Shown piece after piece: positions 47,740 to 58,479 of a stretch of 64,000 nucleotides of DNA. The first letter of the stretch is position 1. Every line of letters starts with the position of its first letter. The notes under the pieces are model-generated. The model had not been told where the DNA came from. It did no database searches and worked only from the letters and a program-made list of their open reading frames with translations. Source of the stretch: Gnetum montanum (Eukaryota; Streptophyta; Gnetopsida; Gnetales; Gnetaceae). The position numbers and the translations under genes were made by a program. Where the stretch lies: NCBI GenBank assembly GCA_015680685.1, contig MNCI01033721.1, positions 146,367-210,366 on the forward strand, in the 5' to 3' direction.

Positions 47740-48110
47740 CCTAAAGATGCCTTTTCTAAATCATCTATTAAGTGGTTATCTTCCCTGCGTGTATTTTCTA
47801 TTTTATAGTGATGAAATTAGTCTAGCATTTTATAAAAAATTTGTTTATAAGGCTATAAGAATGCGCTTTTTACTATGCAATTACCTTTAATCTATTCACA
47901 AACTAGTCTTGAATCTTCTTTTATCATGATCAACATGATCCCTTTTTCTAAAGTTATTTTAATTATAATAATCAAAGCTTCATATTCAGCCTTGTTGTTA
48001 GTACAAGGAAAAGATATATGAATTACCTTTAAACTTTTTGGGAAATAATCTTTTACTAGAACTACTCTAGCTCCTACACCTATGAAGTTACAATAACTAA
48101 CAAAGTACAA
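47740..48110 (-). pseudogene. Archaeal-type RNase H located upstream of RT in element A
   Basis: NFIGVGARVVLVKDYFPKSL, FPCTNNKAEYEALIIIIKI, LIMIKEDSRLVCE, then after a Gln-type stop IKGNCIVKSAFL, YKIENTRREDNHLIDDLEKA. It matches the archaeal-type RNase H seen in C (PCTNN-x-AxYExL, xxDSxLV, final D). Three of four acidic residues are present; the first Asp is lost (YFVSYC instead of YFDGA). It lies between protease and RT, not after the gypsy RNase H as in C. Confidence 0.78.
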
Positions 48111-48246
48111 CTCTCACTTTCTCATATCTTAATATCTCTCAATTTATAAACTACTTGAAGTGTGCAAATTTTGGATTCAAAAGCTCTTGTTTCAAAAAAT
48201 TTATTTTTTCCATTTGAAGTTATGTTTTCAATCATCAAAGGTTTGC

Positions 48247-48260
48247 TATATATATATATA
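48247..48260. repeat. (TA)7 microsatellite
   Basis: Short TA run between the protease and RNase H regions of A. Confidence 0.9.
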
Positions 48261-48332
48261 TTTGATTTAGTTTCCCTTTCCAAGGTAGCCACATATGTGA
48301 GTAATCTATTGATATCCTAAGAATCTCTTACT

Positions 48333-48605
48333 CTAACTTCTATTCAACAAAAGACTATATGAATCTAGGATATCTACCACTTCAATAGTTATTATACTTT
48401 TTATATAGGGTTCAGAAGTGATTTCTAATAGAAAATTGGACAATTGATCCATAATCTTCACTCTACGTTTGTTCACTTGAACAATCTTTTTATTTGATTG
48501 TTTGAGAGTCAAACCAAGTTTTTTGCATATAAATAATGGCATAATAGAATATTTAACTCTAGAATCAATTAGACAATTATGCAGACATTTATCCTTTAAC
48601 CTCAT
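48333..48605 (-). pseudogene. Aspartic protease of element A
   Basis: CLHNCLIDSRVKYSIMPLFI carries the protease active site as D-S-R (normally D-S/T-G-A), followed by LGLTLKQSNKKIVQVN. A linker with LLTYVATLERETKSNIYIYS continues to about 48120. Position between gag and the RNase H supports the call. Confidence 0.65.
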
Positions 48606-48699
48606 ATTAAAAGAAAATGAGGAGCTTCTTTATCAAGAGTACAATTATACCTAGTTTTTGTTGTCCTATCAATGTTAGACACCTAACTTAACTCTAACT

Positions 48700-49294
48700 C
48701 TACAACTCTCCTTTTTGCTTTAATAAGCTTCAAAGCTTTTTTCTGATGATCTCTTATCTATAACAAATGATAAATACTAATGTTGGCCTTGACATGTTTA
48801 AGACCCTCAATTAGATTATACTCTCCATCTTTATAAAAGCCTAATTTTTTTACCCATTTATTAAAAGTTTGATTTTGAATACTTTGCTCTATGTGATCTT
48901 CTTTATTTTTATTTTTATTTTCTCCACTTGGTTCAAAAATGTTCCTCTTAGTAGATAGATTATAAATGACATTTGAAGGCCTAGAAGTAGTTAATATTTC
49001 CTTTGATCGTAAATTATGTCTATTTTCTTCATTGTTATTACACTCTTCATCTTGTGATACATCCTCTTTAGAACTTGATAAAGAAGAGGTATCACTAGAT
49101 CCATTCTTAGAAGATTTTCTTGCGTAATGAACACTAGATAGTTTATTATCAAATTCAATATCAAGGAAGTTGGACATAGCAACGTCACTCTCATCCTCAA
49201 CATTTGCTAACTTGGTATCTTGTTGCCTATGTTTTCTATTTTTCTCTTTCTCCTTTATTTTAGCTTTTGCCAAGTATTTTTCTAGTTTCACTAC
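48700..49294 (-). pseudogene. gag: gag of element A, C-terminal part
   Basis: A long open minus-strand frame: YLAKAKIKEKEKNRKHRQQD, LANVEDESDVAMSNFLDIEF, a Ser/Asp/Asn-rich stretch (SDTSSLSSSKEDVSQDEECN) and WVKKLGFYKDGEYNLIEGLK. It ends into the protease. Its N-terminal half is at 62556-63310, separated by the inserted element B. The apparent start within the B LTR is accidental. Confidence 0.7.
49290..49294. repeat. Target-site duplication of B, left copy (ACTAC)
   Basis: Pairs with ACCAC at 62556-62560, four of five bases matching. Confidence 0.7.
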
Positions 49295-50187
49295 TGATGA
49301 AGTGTTCAGTTGACATGTCGATTGGGCCACATTACGGAGCCCCATTGATGTGGCCACGATGACGTGACCCCATTAACATATTTGTCCATGTATTAACACA
49401 ACCTCATTAACATAGAGTATGTCACTCGCTATAAATATGCACGCAACTATAGCATTTATGGCATCTTTTGGAACAATTGTAGCCAAACTCTTACAATTTA
49501 TTCCTGTAAGAGTTAAAATATTTTCCAAGTTCCTGTAGTAGGTGTGAAAAAGGTGTATGGCTCTTTATTCGAGTGCTAATGTACTTGAGCCCATTGGTGT
49601 GACCGGCAATAAAGACGAGTTTTTTGAGCATTCCTTGCAACATTTGGATTTAATCACTTAAGCGTTTAATAGTTTAATATTTCAATGCTTTAATAATTTC
49701 ATAAGCTTTTATTATTATCACTTTACTATTATTGTCCTTTCATATTTTATGAGAACCATAGGCACGACCATCTCGAACATATATCCAACACTTGGTAATC
49801 CAGTGATGCTTAACGTCTAGTAACCCAGCAGTGGTTAGGGTATGCTGAGGATGTGCACGGAAGATGGGATCAATTTCTTATGCTAGGGAGAGTTAAGCGG
49901 TAGAGTAGAATAGTTATAAATTGCAAAAATTTCCATTTCCTACAATTAAAGAATTAGACCTTAAAAGATAAACAAGAAAACCAATAAAAATCATTTGCCT
50001 CAATCTCACTTAACCATCGCTTTAGAATATCACAAGTGAGGTTGGGAAGACAACGACCATTCTAACTAAGATTTTTTTGGCTAGAGTTTGTGTATGCAAG
50101 TGCTTATAGTCTATGGAATTTGACTAAGTCACACATGAACATCCATGATTCGTATGGTTGGGCGTATGGGTACCTCACCACTTATCA
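49295..50187 (+). repeat. 5' LTR of B
   Basis: Begins TGATGAAGTG and ends CACCACTTATCA, 893 bases. TATA at 49430-49437. R/U5 includes ACTTGGTAATCCAGTGATGC, shared with G, F and H. Confidence 0.88.
49430..49437 (+). promoter_or_regulatory. TATA box of B 5' LTR
   Basis: TATAAATA after CTCGC; the 3' LTR has the same at 61797-61804. Confidence 0.65.
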
Positions 50188-50188
50188 T

Positions 50189-50206
50189 TGGTGTTTTTGC
50201 CAAGGA
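50189..50206 (+). promoter_or_regulatory. Decayed tRNA-Asp primer-binding site of B
   Basis: TGGTGTTTTTGCCAAGGA lies one base after the LTR. It differs from the canonical site at six positions, five of them C to T or G to A and one G to T. Confidence 0.75.
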
Positions 50207-50351
50207 TTTTTAGTCTTACATGCACTATCTAGTCTTAGCAAGATCATCATTCACTTCATTGGAACAAACTGAGGATAGTGAAATCTATGCATGCTAGGTA
50301 GTTTAAGTAAAGGAATAAGTCACACCAGTTAGTTTTTAGCTAACATCAAAA

Positions 50352-52850
50352 ATTTCTTCTTCTCACAAGGTAAACAGATCCAACCCACCAGTGCCACAGG
50401 AGTGTCAAGTGGTATATGCACATCCAGAAGAGTATATCCTTAACTTCACCTTTATCCTACATCAATATGAGCACCTGCAATGGTGGGACATGGAGGGTAA
50501 CATCATATTACCTCCTGATCGATTAGTTTCTAGAATGCTAATTCAAAATCTTACTAGACTAGGCATTCAGGATCGCGATGTGGAATACATCATGGAGGAT
50601 CATGACTACCGAGATTATTGTCCTAATGAGGCACAACGTGCATGGGACCAACAATAGGTGGAACTCCATGAACACGTAAAGGGGAAATAGTTTAGTAACC
50701 CTTTGTTCTTGCAAGACCCACATGACGATGAGGAATCTATTTTTCACGATTCCCATTTGGCCGAACCTCCTCCAATGCATCCAATCATGCAATCCATCAT
50801 TCAAAGTAAACAATCAAGTGACCGAGAGCCCCAAGATGATGGGGGATCATGCAAGAAAGATCATGGCAAGGGGAAAGGTGGACATGAAGATCAAGGTCAT
50901 CATCAGAGTAGAGAAGAAGATCGAAACTGGGGTGGTGATAGTTCTCCTCCCTCTTCTCCATCTTCTCGTTCCACCTTATCTTCACCAAGTTTTGACTCCA
51001 ATTGCAATCATAGTAGGAAGGATTGAGATGATGGTGATAGAAAAGACCAATGGAACCGCAAGGATCAATGGGGACGATGTGAGGAAATGCATGACCAATC
51101 ATGCAAGTCTCATTGTCAAGAAAGGAGAGGTAGCCAAAATCACCACAAACGTCATGGCCAATAATAGGACTATGACTCAGATGAACCACTACTAACTACT
51201 CAAAGCATGCTTAACATATTTGAGGCAGTTCAAATACCTAGTAGGCATTTGAAAGATAATCAGATCAAACACCTTGACATGAACAATATCTCCAAATTTG
51301 AAGGGGGATATAATTGCGATCCACAAACTTACTTACAAGAATTTCATGATGCTTACACCTTGCAAAATATAGACAATGATTGGAAAAAACTCAAGCTATT
51401 CCCCCGAACACTCATCAAGGAAATGGAAAGCTGGTACGAGTCTTTGGAACCAAAATCAATCAAACAATGGAGTACGATGCTAGAAATTTTCAATGATAAA
51501 TACCAAACCTACTCCAGAGTGGCTAATTTGAGACAATAGATCCAAGGGTGGAAACATGGTGGTCATGAACCCTTGGATGCAACCATGGGCAAATATCACT
51601 CATTGTTACACCGATGCCCTGGTCATGGCTACTCTTAGCGAGAATAGCTCCACCATATCATAGATGGGCTTTGCTTTGAAACAAGAATGACCTTGGGCAT
51701 TTACACTCAAGAATGGCTATCTAAATTGAGGGTCCATCAACTACAGTGCCTAATTAAGTAGGTGGCTAAACAAGAGGGGAAATTAAGAAGAAAAGAGAGT
51801 TTAGGAGAGTATAATCATTCCATTTGAAAGAAGGAAGTCTGATTTCGTGAAGAGGAGGAAGAATCACTACTAGATGTAGTGGTGAACCAAAAAACCTTAC
51901 CCATACAAAAATTTGCCTCTAAAATATTGGCCAAGGTTGAAAAGATGTGGGATTCTTTGGATGAAAGGTTCCAAAGCATCTTGAAAATCATAGAGGAATC
52001 CAAAGAGCAAAGTAATGAGAAAGATTGGAAAAGGAGAAGATAAGCTAAACATGCCTACCATAAAAGTAAGGGCAAAGTTGTTGTGGTAGAATAGGTTGTA
52101 GACTCTAACATAGAGGAGGATGATGAATGTGACATATGCCAATATGAACATCCTAAGGGGTGTTACCTAGTGATGTCACATCTAGGTAACAAGGCAAAAA
52201 GGCACTGAATCCTCATTTGGCAAAAAGGCAAACACCCTGAAGATTACCTTATCCACAAGGCAATCCTAGGCAGTTCCATCAACAATAAGGATATTATCCA
52301 AGTAGAGTGCCACCGCAACCCTATAAGCATTACCAGCAATGGGAACATCCACAATCATGGGGGATTCCACCTCCAAGGCAGCAATACCCTTACTGGTAGC
52401 TAGATCCTTATGGATACTACATTCAGCAACTAGTCTCCCCATAGGACTCTTCTAGTTATGCACCATTTTAAACTCATTGCCCCCCCCCCCCCAGAATACT
52501 TTCAAACATAGTCTCCATTACCTAGGGGGAGAACCCACATCTATACTATCCTCCGTCACCTTCTCCTACCATACCTACTCATCAGCCCCCCACTCAGCTA
52601 CCTCCTGCTCCACCTATGCAGGGGGAGATACCACCATAGCCACAGTAATGTAATGCCACGAGGGCTATCAACTTACAACTGGCTTCTCAGCTGAGTGGAC
52701 TAGAATCAAAACCACAAAAACATCTTTTTTCGTCCCAATAACCCAAACATACCCTCACATTCACCCATGGCTAGTGCCTCTGAACCTCCAATCACCTCCA
52801 CCATTCAACCCTTTGAGCAACCTTGAAGCCAAACACCCTCCACAATACAA
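50352..52850 (+). pseudogene. gag: gag of element B
   Basis: By comparison with F (MSFSHK) the start codon should be at 50352, where ATT stands instead of ATG (ISSSHK). Order: YAHPEEYILNFTFILHQYEH, an acidic/His-rich linker (50703-51026), capsid core with LKLFPRTLIKEMESWYESLE and NDKYQTYSRVANLRQ (stop TAG 51537-51539, a Gln codon in relatives), HEPLDATMGKYHSLL, a coiled Glu/Lys-rich part (51780-52060), and zinc knuckle CDICQYEHPKGC near 52130, with the same C-x2-C-x3-H-x3-C spacing as F. A Pro/Gln-rich tail runs to about 52850 and includes a 13-base C run at 52480. Confidence 0.82.
52480..52492. repeat. Poly-C run (13 C)
   Basis: Homopolymer in the Pro-rich tail of gag. It shifts the frame and its length may be a sequencing uncertainty. 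Confidence 0.85.
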
Positions 52851-52856
52851 ACCACC

Positions 52857-53400
52857 ATGCTAACACACGTTGTGATGGATTGGATAAAGGTAGGTCATCT
52901 TCCTCAGAAATTGACTGATCCAGGGAGTCCCCTCATATACGTTCAAGTGGCAAGAAATGAGCCATGCAAAGCTCTTTTAGATTCAGGGTTAGGCATCAAC
53001 CTGATTTCACATGACATGTACAAGACTTGGAATCTATCCCTGATGAAGAAAAGCAACATTCGGCTCAAGTTCGCAGACCAATCCATAACTATACCCTTGG
53101 GATTGGTAGAAGATATCTTGACCACCATTTGTGGGTGGTCCTATCCTACTGACTTCTTGGTCATCTGGGTGGATAATTGCAAGGGAAATTTCCTAATCAT
53201 AATGGGGAGAGCTTGGCTTAGCACAGTGGATACATGATTGGAACACCGAGATCTTTCTCTTAAAATTTCAAAAGAAAACCCTTTTAGGAAGATCGAGATG
53301 AAGCGTGTTCCATGCATCGCATATAGTGACTTAGGGTGCAACTGTGTGTAGCAACTTTGGTCCTCTAAGTAGACATCCATTCAAGCATGTAGTCAATGTG
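52857..53400 (+). pseudogene. Aspartic protease of element B
   Basis: An open frame of 126 codons: MLTHVVMDWIKVGHLPQKLT, then CKALLDSGLGINLISHDMYK with the active site D-S-G intact, VEDILTTICGWSYPTDFLVI and FLIIMGRAWLSTVDT, the conserved C-terminal G-R motif. It ends at TGA after VDT. A less clear linker follows up to RT. It would cut the gag-pol polyprotein. F shares the first third, with DSS instead of DSG. Confidence 0.85.
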
Positions 53401-53639
53401 CTAAGGAATCACAAGTTTAACAATGCTTGTATGCAATAGCCACTAACCAAGAAGGCACCTAGTGGCTGACCGCTAACTCTGATAGCAACACTTTATGCAT
53501 GGAACCATCTGAGGGCCTTATATGTGCCTATATGGAAGGCATGGATGAATTAGAAAAGGTCCATCAACAAGTGTCTACTATTAATGACAATGATGATTGG
53601 GGAGAGCTACAAATCCTTGAAATCCTTAGATAGGAGCTC

Positions 53640-54560
53640 TTGGAACTAAAAACCTTACCAGCCAATCTAGAATATGCATTCTTGCAGAATGGCAAGCTGG
53701 TAATCATCAATTCCACTCATGCTCCTAAGCAAAAGAAGAGACTTCTGAAGATGGTAAAAAAATGGATGGCTACTTTTGCATTGTCATATCATGAATTGAT
53801 GGGAGTTGACCCTAGTGTATGCCAACATCAGATCTATATCGACTCCTCAATGAAGCCACAATGACAACCACAAAGATGGTTGAACCCCAAACTAAAGCAA
53901 GTTGTCAAGGATGAAATTGAAAAATTTTTGAAAGTGGGGTTCATCTATTCCATTTCCAATAGCAAATGGGTTAGCTCACTCATTATTGTGCCAAAGAAGG
54001 ATGGAAAATGGAGGATATGTATAGATTTTCAACTACTAAACATGACAACCTTCAAGGATCACTTCCCACTTACATTTGTGGATTAAGTGTTGGATACTAT
54101 TTCATGGCATTGTTACTATAGCTTTTTTGATGGTTATAGTGACTATAACCAAATCTAAATCATGCTCACAGACTAGGCTAAGACAACGTTCACAAGTCCT
54201 TGGGAGACTTTTTCATATAAGAAGATGCCCTTTGGCCTATGCAATGTGTCTGCAACCTTTCAACACCTTATCCTCAGCATCTTTCAACAATAGATTGGCA
54301 ATGGGGTATAAGTCTTCATGGATGAATTCTCAACCTATGGAGCAACATTTGAATAAGCCTTACACTACCTTGAGCAAGTTTTAAAAAGATTCTTGAAAAC
54401 AAATTTATGGCTCAACTAGAAAAAGAGCCACTTGATGGTCCAAGAGGGCATTTTTCTAGGGCATTGCATTTCATAAGCAGGGATTGGTGTAGATCCTAAG
54501 AAAATTAAAATCATGTAAGGAATCACCAGTCAACCAAGTACTGTAAAAGATGTTCAGTCA
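53640..54560 (+). pseudogene. Reverse transcriptase of element B
   Basis: ELKTLPANLEYAFLQNGKLV is the conserved Athila entry to RT. GVDPSVCQHQIYID, EIEKFLKVGFIYSISNSKWV, SSLIIVPKKDGKWRICIDFQ, FFDGYSDYNQI, MPFGLCNVSATFQ and catalytic VFMDEFSTYG follow (54312-54341). The second Asp of the YxDD box is Glu (codon 54324-54326). Then SHLMVQEGIFLGHCIS, GIGVDPKKIKIM and VQSFLGHTGYY. At least six stops and frame breaks, several explained by Gln codons. The motif set and order place it in the Athila branch. Confidence 0.87.
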
Positions 54561-55110
54561 TTCCTTGGCCACACTGGTTATTATTGATGCTTCATCAAGA
54601 ATTTCTCACAGATCACCAAGCCATTAGTGGAACTCACAAAGAAAGATGCTCTCTTTTTCTAGACTAGGGAATGTGAATCTGTAATCCAAACACTCAAATA
54701 AAAACTTGTAGAAACTCCAATTCTACGGGCACTCGACTGGTCCAAACCTTTTCATATCATGACAAATGTGTTTAATTATGCATTGGGAGCTATGCTTACA
54801 CAGTTGGATGACCAAAGATGCCCATATTATATCCACTATGCAAGCCAAATCATTGTGGGTACTCAACTCAACTACACCACCATCGAAAAGCAATTAATGG
54901 TGTTTTCCTTGGAAAAATCTTGACACTATGTGCTTGGTTACAAGGTGTTTGTACATACTGACCATAGTGCCATCTAGTTTCTGATGAACAAACCAATGGT
55001 AAGTCCCTGTATCATACGATGGATCGTGATCCTTCAAGAATTTAACCTCACAATGGTAGACAGGAAGGGAACTGAAAATGTGGTTGTTGACCACTTATCT
55101 TGGTTATGAT
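54561..55110 (+). pseudogene. RNase H of element B
   Basis: KNFSQITKPLVELTKKDALF, then PFHIMTNVFNYALGAMLTQL (the first Asp of the usual CDAS is Asn), YYIHYASQIIVGTQLNYTTI, EKQLMVFSLE (catalytic Glu present), VFVHTDHSAI (Asp present), RWIVILQEFNLTMVDRKGTE, NVVVDHLSWL (Asp present). Only a single gypsy RNase H; no archaeal-type copy as in A and C. Confidence 0.82.
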
Positions 55111-55279
55111 GGGATAGTGCAGAGGAGGAGGAGCCACTCTCTAACCAATTTCTAGCTGAACTCCTCTTTGTTGGAGTAATCGATAAGGAGATGCCCATAG
55201 GATCAACGTGGTTCAACGACATCCTCACCTATCTCTCAGCACAAGAATTACCAAAAGAGTAGGATCATCAAAAGAAGTA

Positions 55280-56450
55280 GTAGTTTCTTCACAAGGCCAA
55301 GAACTTCATGGAAATCAAAAAAAACCTTTACAAGGTGTATGCAGATGGTTTGGTTTGATGGTGCATCCTTGATGTGAATACACTACATCCTCCAGGATGC
55401 TCACAAGGGCCCTTGTGGGGTTCACTATGCTAGACGATGTGTGGCCATTAAGATCCTTCTTGTGGGATATTACTGGCCCATACTCTTTAGAGATGCACAA
55501 TGGTTTGCTTGCTCCTATGAATGATGTTAGAGAGATGGTGGGATGATTGCACGAATGGAAGGATCCCAACAGTGTATCTAGCCACTAGAACCCTTCGATA
55601 TTTGGGGCATTGACTTCATGGGTTCCATCACACCCATGTCCAATAAGAAGGCATACATCATCATCACTGTAGACTACTGTACTAAGTGGGTAGAGGTGGC
55701 AGCCATCACCAACTATTCCTCAAACACAACCGCACAGTTTGTCCAATAGCAAATTGTGAACAATTTTGGGGTGCCATGTGCACTCATTTTAGACAACGAA
55801 ACTCATTTCATAGGCACTAATTTTTGTAAACTTATGCAACACTTGGGGGTTGAACATAAATTTACAACACCTTATCACCCCCAAGCCAACGAGCAAGCTG
55901 AAGTCATAAATAGGAAGATTACAAAGATCCTAACTAGGACCATTTGCAAATATAGGTGGGATTGGAGTACAAAACTTAACAATGTCCTCTGGGCCTATCA
56001 CTCCATGTGCAAACTTCCTATAGGATACTCTCCTTACAAGTTAGTGTATGGGAAACTACTGAAACCTCCAATTTAGGAAAAACTCTTAACACTATCTACC
56101 GTAGTGACATAGGTTTTGACTTATCACTAGCACAACGAGAACAACTCATCAACTTGAATGTGCTAGATGAGAATTGACTAGTAGCCCTATCATCAAATGA
56201 GATACACAAAGCCTATCATAAAAAATGTCATGATCTTAGGATTCAAAAGGTAAAATTTCAACAAGGAGATAAGGTACTCTATAAGAACCCCACACATGTA
56301 CTGCAACGTACTAAGTTTCAAACATTGTGGAAGGGACCTTATATTGTTTCCAAAACCTTTCCATCCAAGGCCTTGCTTATACACAAACTTGAGGATCCCA
56401 CGAAAACACAGTTAGTTAATATGCAACAATTAAAACCCTTCCACGAACTC
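55280..56450 (+). pseudogene. Integrase of element B
   Basis: The zinc-binding region has DAHKGPCGVHYARRCVAIKI, GYYWPILFRDA and CSYE-x-C. The core is WGIDFMGSITPM (Asp), ALILDNETHFIGTNFCK (Asp) and HPQANEQAEVINRKI (Glu), so all three catalytic residues are kept. YKLVYGKLLKPPI closes the core. The C-terminal domain KVKFQQGDKVLYKN and TLWKGPYIVSKTFPS (GPY-like) runs to about 56450 with a few stops. Confidence 0.87.
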
Positions 56451-56684
56451 CAATGAACTAGTGCCACTACCGTCTCATCACACTGCCAACCTCATTCCAT
56501 TTTTTGGATCTCCTCCTCTCAACTTAGTCATGGGGGAGATCACCTTCCATGATAACTAATTCTACTAGCTCCTTCGTTGTTTTTGCAAGTTTTTGTTTTC
56601 CACTTTTTTGTTTTACAACATTGTTTGTACGTTTTCCATTCTTGCTTACTTTTTCCTTCTTTATTTACTTATCTATTTATTTGT

Positions 56685-56731
56685 TTATATATATATATAT
56701 ATGTATATGTATGTATGTATGTATGTATGTG
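56685..56731. repeat. (TA)n-(TATG)n compound microsatellite
   Basis: TA run 56685-56702 followed by GTATGTATGT units to 56731. Short hydrophobic ORFs across it are by-products. Confidence 0.9.
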
Positions 56732-58039
56732 CTTATCTTCTAGTTTTTTTATACTTTTCATTAATAAGATATCTTATTGTCATAGGATGTACTGGTGCAG
56801 TTGTTTCTCTTTGTGATCGGTTGCATGATATGGTCTACCTATTATATCTAACTCCCGCCTTTGCATTGTTGTTCTAGGAAATCACATTGAACTCTCATTT
56901 CATGTAACAGGCAATGAGTTCACATCATCAACCCATCCATCCATTCCATGGTTTTCCTTATTTTGAAAACATGCAATCCCTTTCAATTAAAAATAACTTT
57001 AATTAATTCATGACTTATGTATTTTCCAGACTTGAGAATGATCCAACGATTTGAATAGGGTGTGACTTCAAGGGGAATCCAACATTCTTCGTACTTTTCT
57101 ATTCCCTTCCATGTGAGTGTGTGTCCTTACAAAGTTCTTACCACTCCATATCCTCTCTTAACTAGAAGTTACATGGCAATTTGTCCTTGCATGGTGTGGT
57201 CCTCAGCACAAAATATAAACAAAAAACAATGAGGATTCAAAGCACACCCCTTGGCCAAATGCATGGGTCTTTACATGGTGTGGTTCCCATAGAAAAAAAA
57301 CAAACACATGGAAAAAAACACTAGTTATGGGACTTTCTTTGTCCCCTCTAACTCATCCCTTTTTCACTTCCTCTTACTCACTCATGTTGGAGTGGTGGTT
57401 GTTTGTGGGAGCATTCTTCTATCCCAAGGGGATGGACTAGTCTTCGAATGTTGATGTGATGTGACTAAACGTGGTTGGTTTTGGGTCTGGACTAAGGATG
57501 GATCCTACTGAGTCACTTAATTACACACTTCACAAGGGATTTCATGTGACCAACATTAGGAATCCCATCTCACTCCCTCTTCTCTTCATCATTTACTTCC
57601 CATTATTCACCTCATTGTCGGTTCTATGTCTTAAATGTCTATCGTGCTCTACTAGAACTTCTAATTCTTCGGCTAGTTCTCATGGATTTGGATATTAATT
57701 TGCAGTCATCATTAATTAAATATGGGGCTCACGAACTCCTGTGTTGATGATATGCAATAGCTACTGAGGCTACTGCCTACTATGGGTAGGACCCACTTGC
57801 ATATCCTTTGGTTCCATTTTTTAATCTCTTATCCCCTTGATATGGTTGGTCGATCGTTTCTGTGCTAATCATCACATAGCTCTTCACCCACAAAGTTCCA
57901 TCTTATGATATTCTCCTACCTTTAACTCTTCTTCTAGTTACAATCTTCCTTCCTCTTTTTCCCACATATTGTTCTCTGGTCTCTACGACCTTGAATCGTC
58001 CCCATATTGTGCTCCAATTCATAGCTTTGGAACATTCGC

Positions 58040-58150
58040 AGCATAACTGCATCAACTAGGCCCCGTATACATGTCCCCCTACGTTTACGCAGCCTCATTT
58101 ACATGGCCCCATTGACACATGGTAACAATACTATATATACCCACATTGTG
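58040..58150 (+). promoter_or_regulatory. U3-like segment with TATA box upstream of the third ORF of B
   Basis: CAGCCTCATTTACATGGCCCC, ATTGACACATGG and ACTATATATACCCACATTG resemble the U3-TATA part of the B LTR (GACCCCATTAACAT, CTATAAATATGCAC). TATATATA is at 58132-58139, about 350 bases before the third ORF. Could be an internal promoter or a leftover LTR piece. Confidence 0.4.
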
Positions 58151-58479
58151 CCTTTGAACTTTGTACATTTGTGCACACAGCTAGGGAGTTTTTCCAATTT
58201 TTTTGCATCACCTCTTCTTCCACGCACCAACTTTTCCTACCGCATGTTCCAATCTACCCATCCTTTCCCTCATTCGCAACCGGAGGTATGCTCTTCATCG
58301 TGGGGGGTGAGGTTTATAATTATTATAATTATCAAAGGCTTAACACCTCTTAGGGGACAAACAAGAAAAAACAAAAACAACCAAACAACTATAAATTGCA
58401 ACTTATTATGTTTTATTGTTTTTGTAACCCCTCAACTACACTCCAGGGAACCTAATAGGATGCACATGTCATTGCCATA

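Larger units (their letters stand above)
45380..49294 (-). mobile_element. Element A, pol part (gypsy element split by B)
   Basis: Read leftwards from 49294: end of gag, protease, archaeal-type RNase H, RT, RNase H remnant, integrase. The 5' part (gag start and upstream repeat) is on the other side of element B, at 62556-64000. B is flanked by ACTAC and ACCAC, so the two parts were once continuous. Confidence 0.78.
56451..58479 (+). other. Spacer between pol and third ORF of B
   Basis: T-rich and non-coding. Begins with GTCATGGGGGAG (56527), holds a TA/TATG microsatellite and the GGTGTGACTTCAAGGGGA block shared with H. No convincing gene. Confidence 0.6.

Noticed and set aside
56549-56877. 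Hydrophobic small ORFs that look like membrane proteins
   Set aside because: Products of a T-rich stretch and a TA/TATG microsatellite; overlapping in all three frames.
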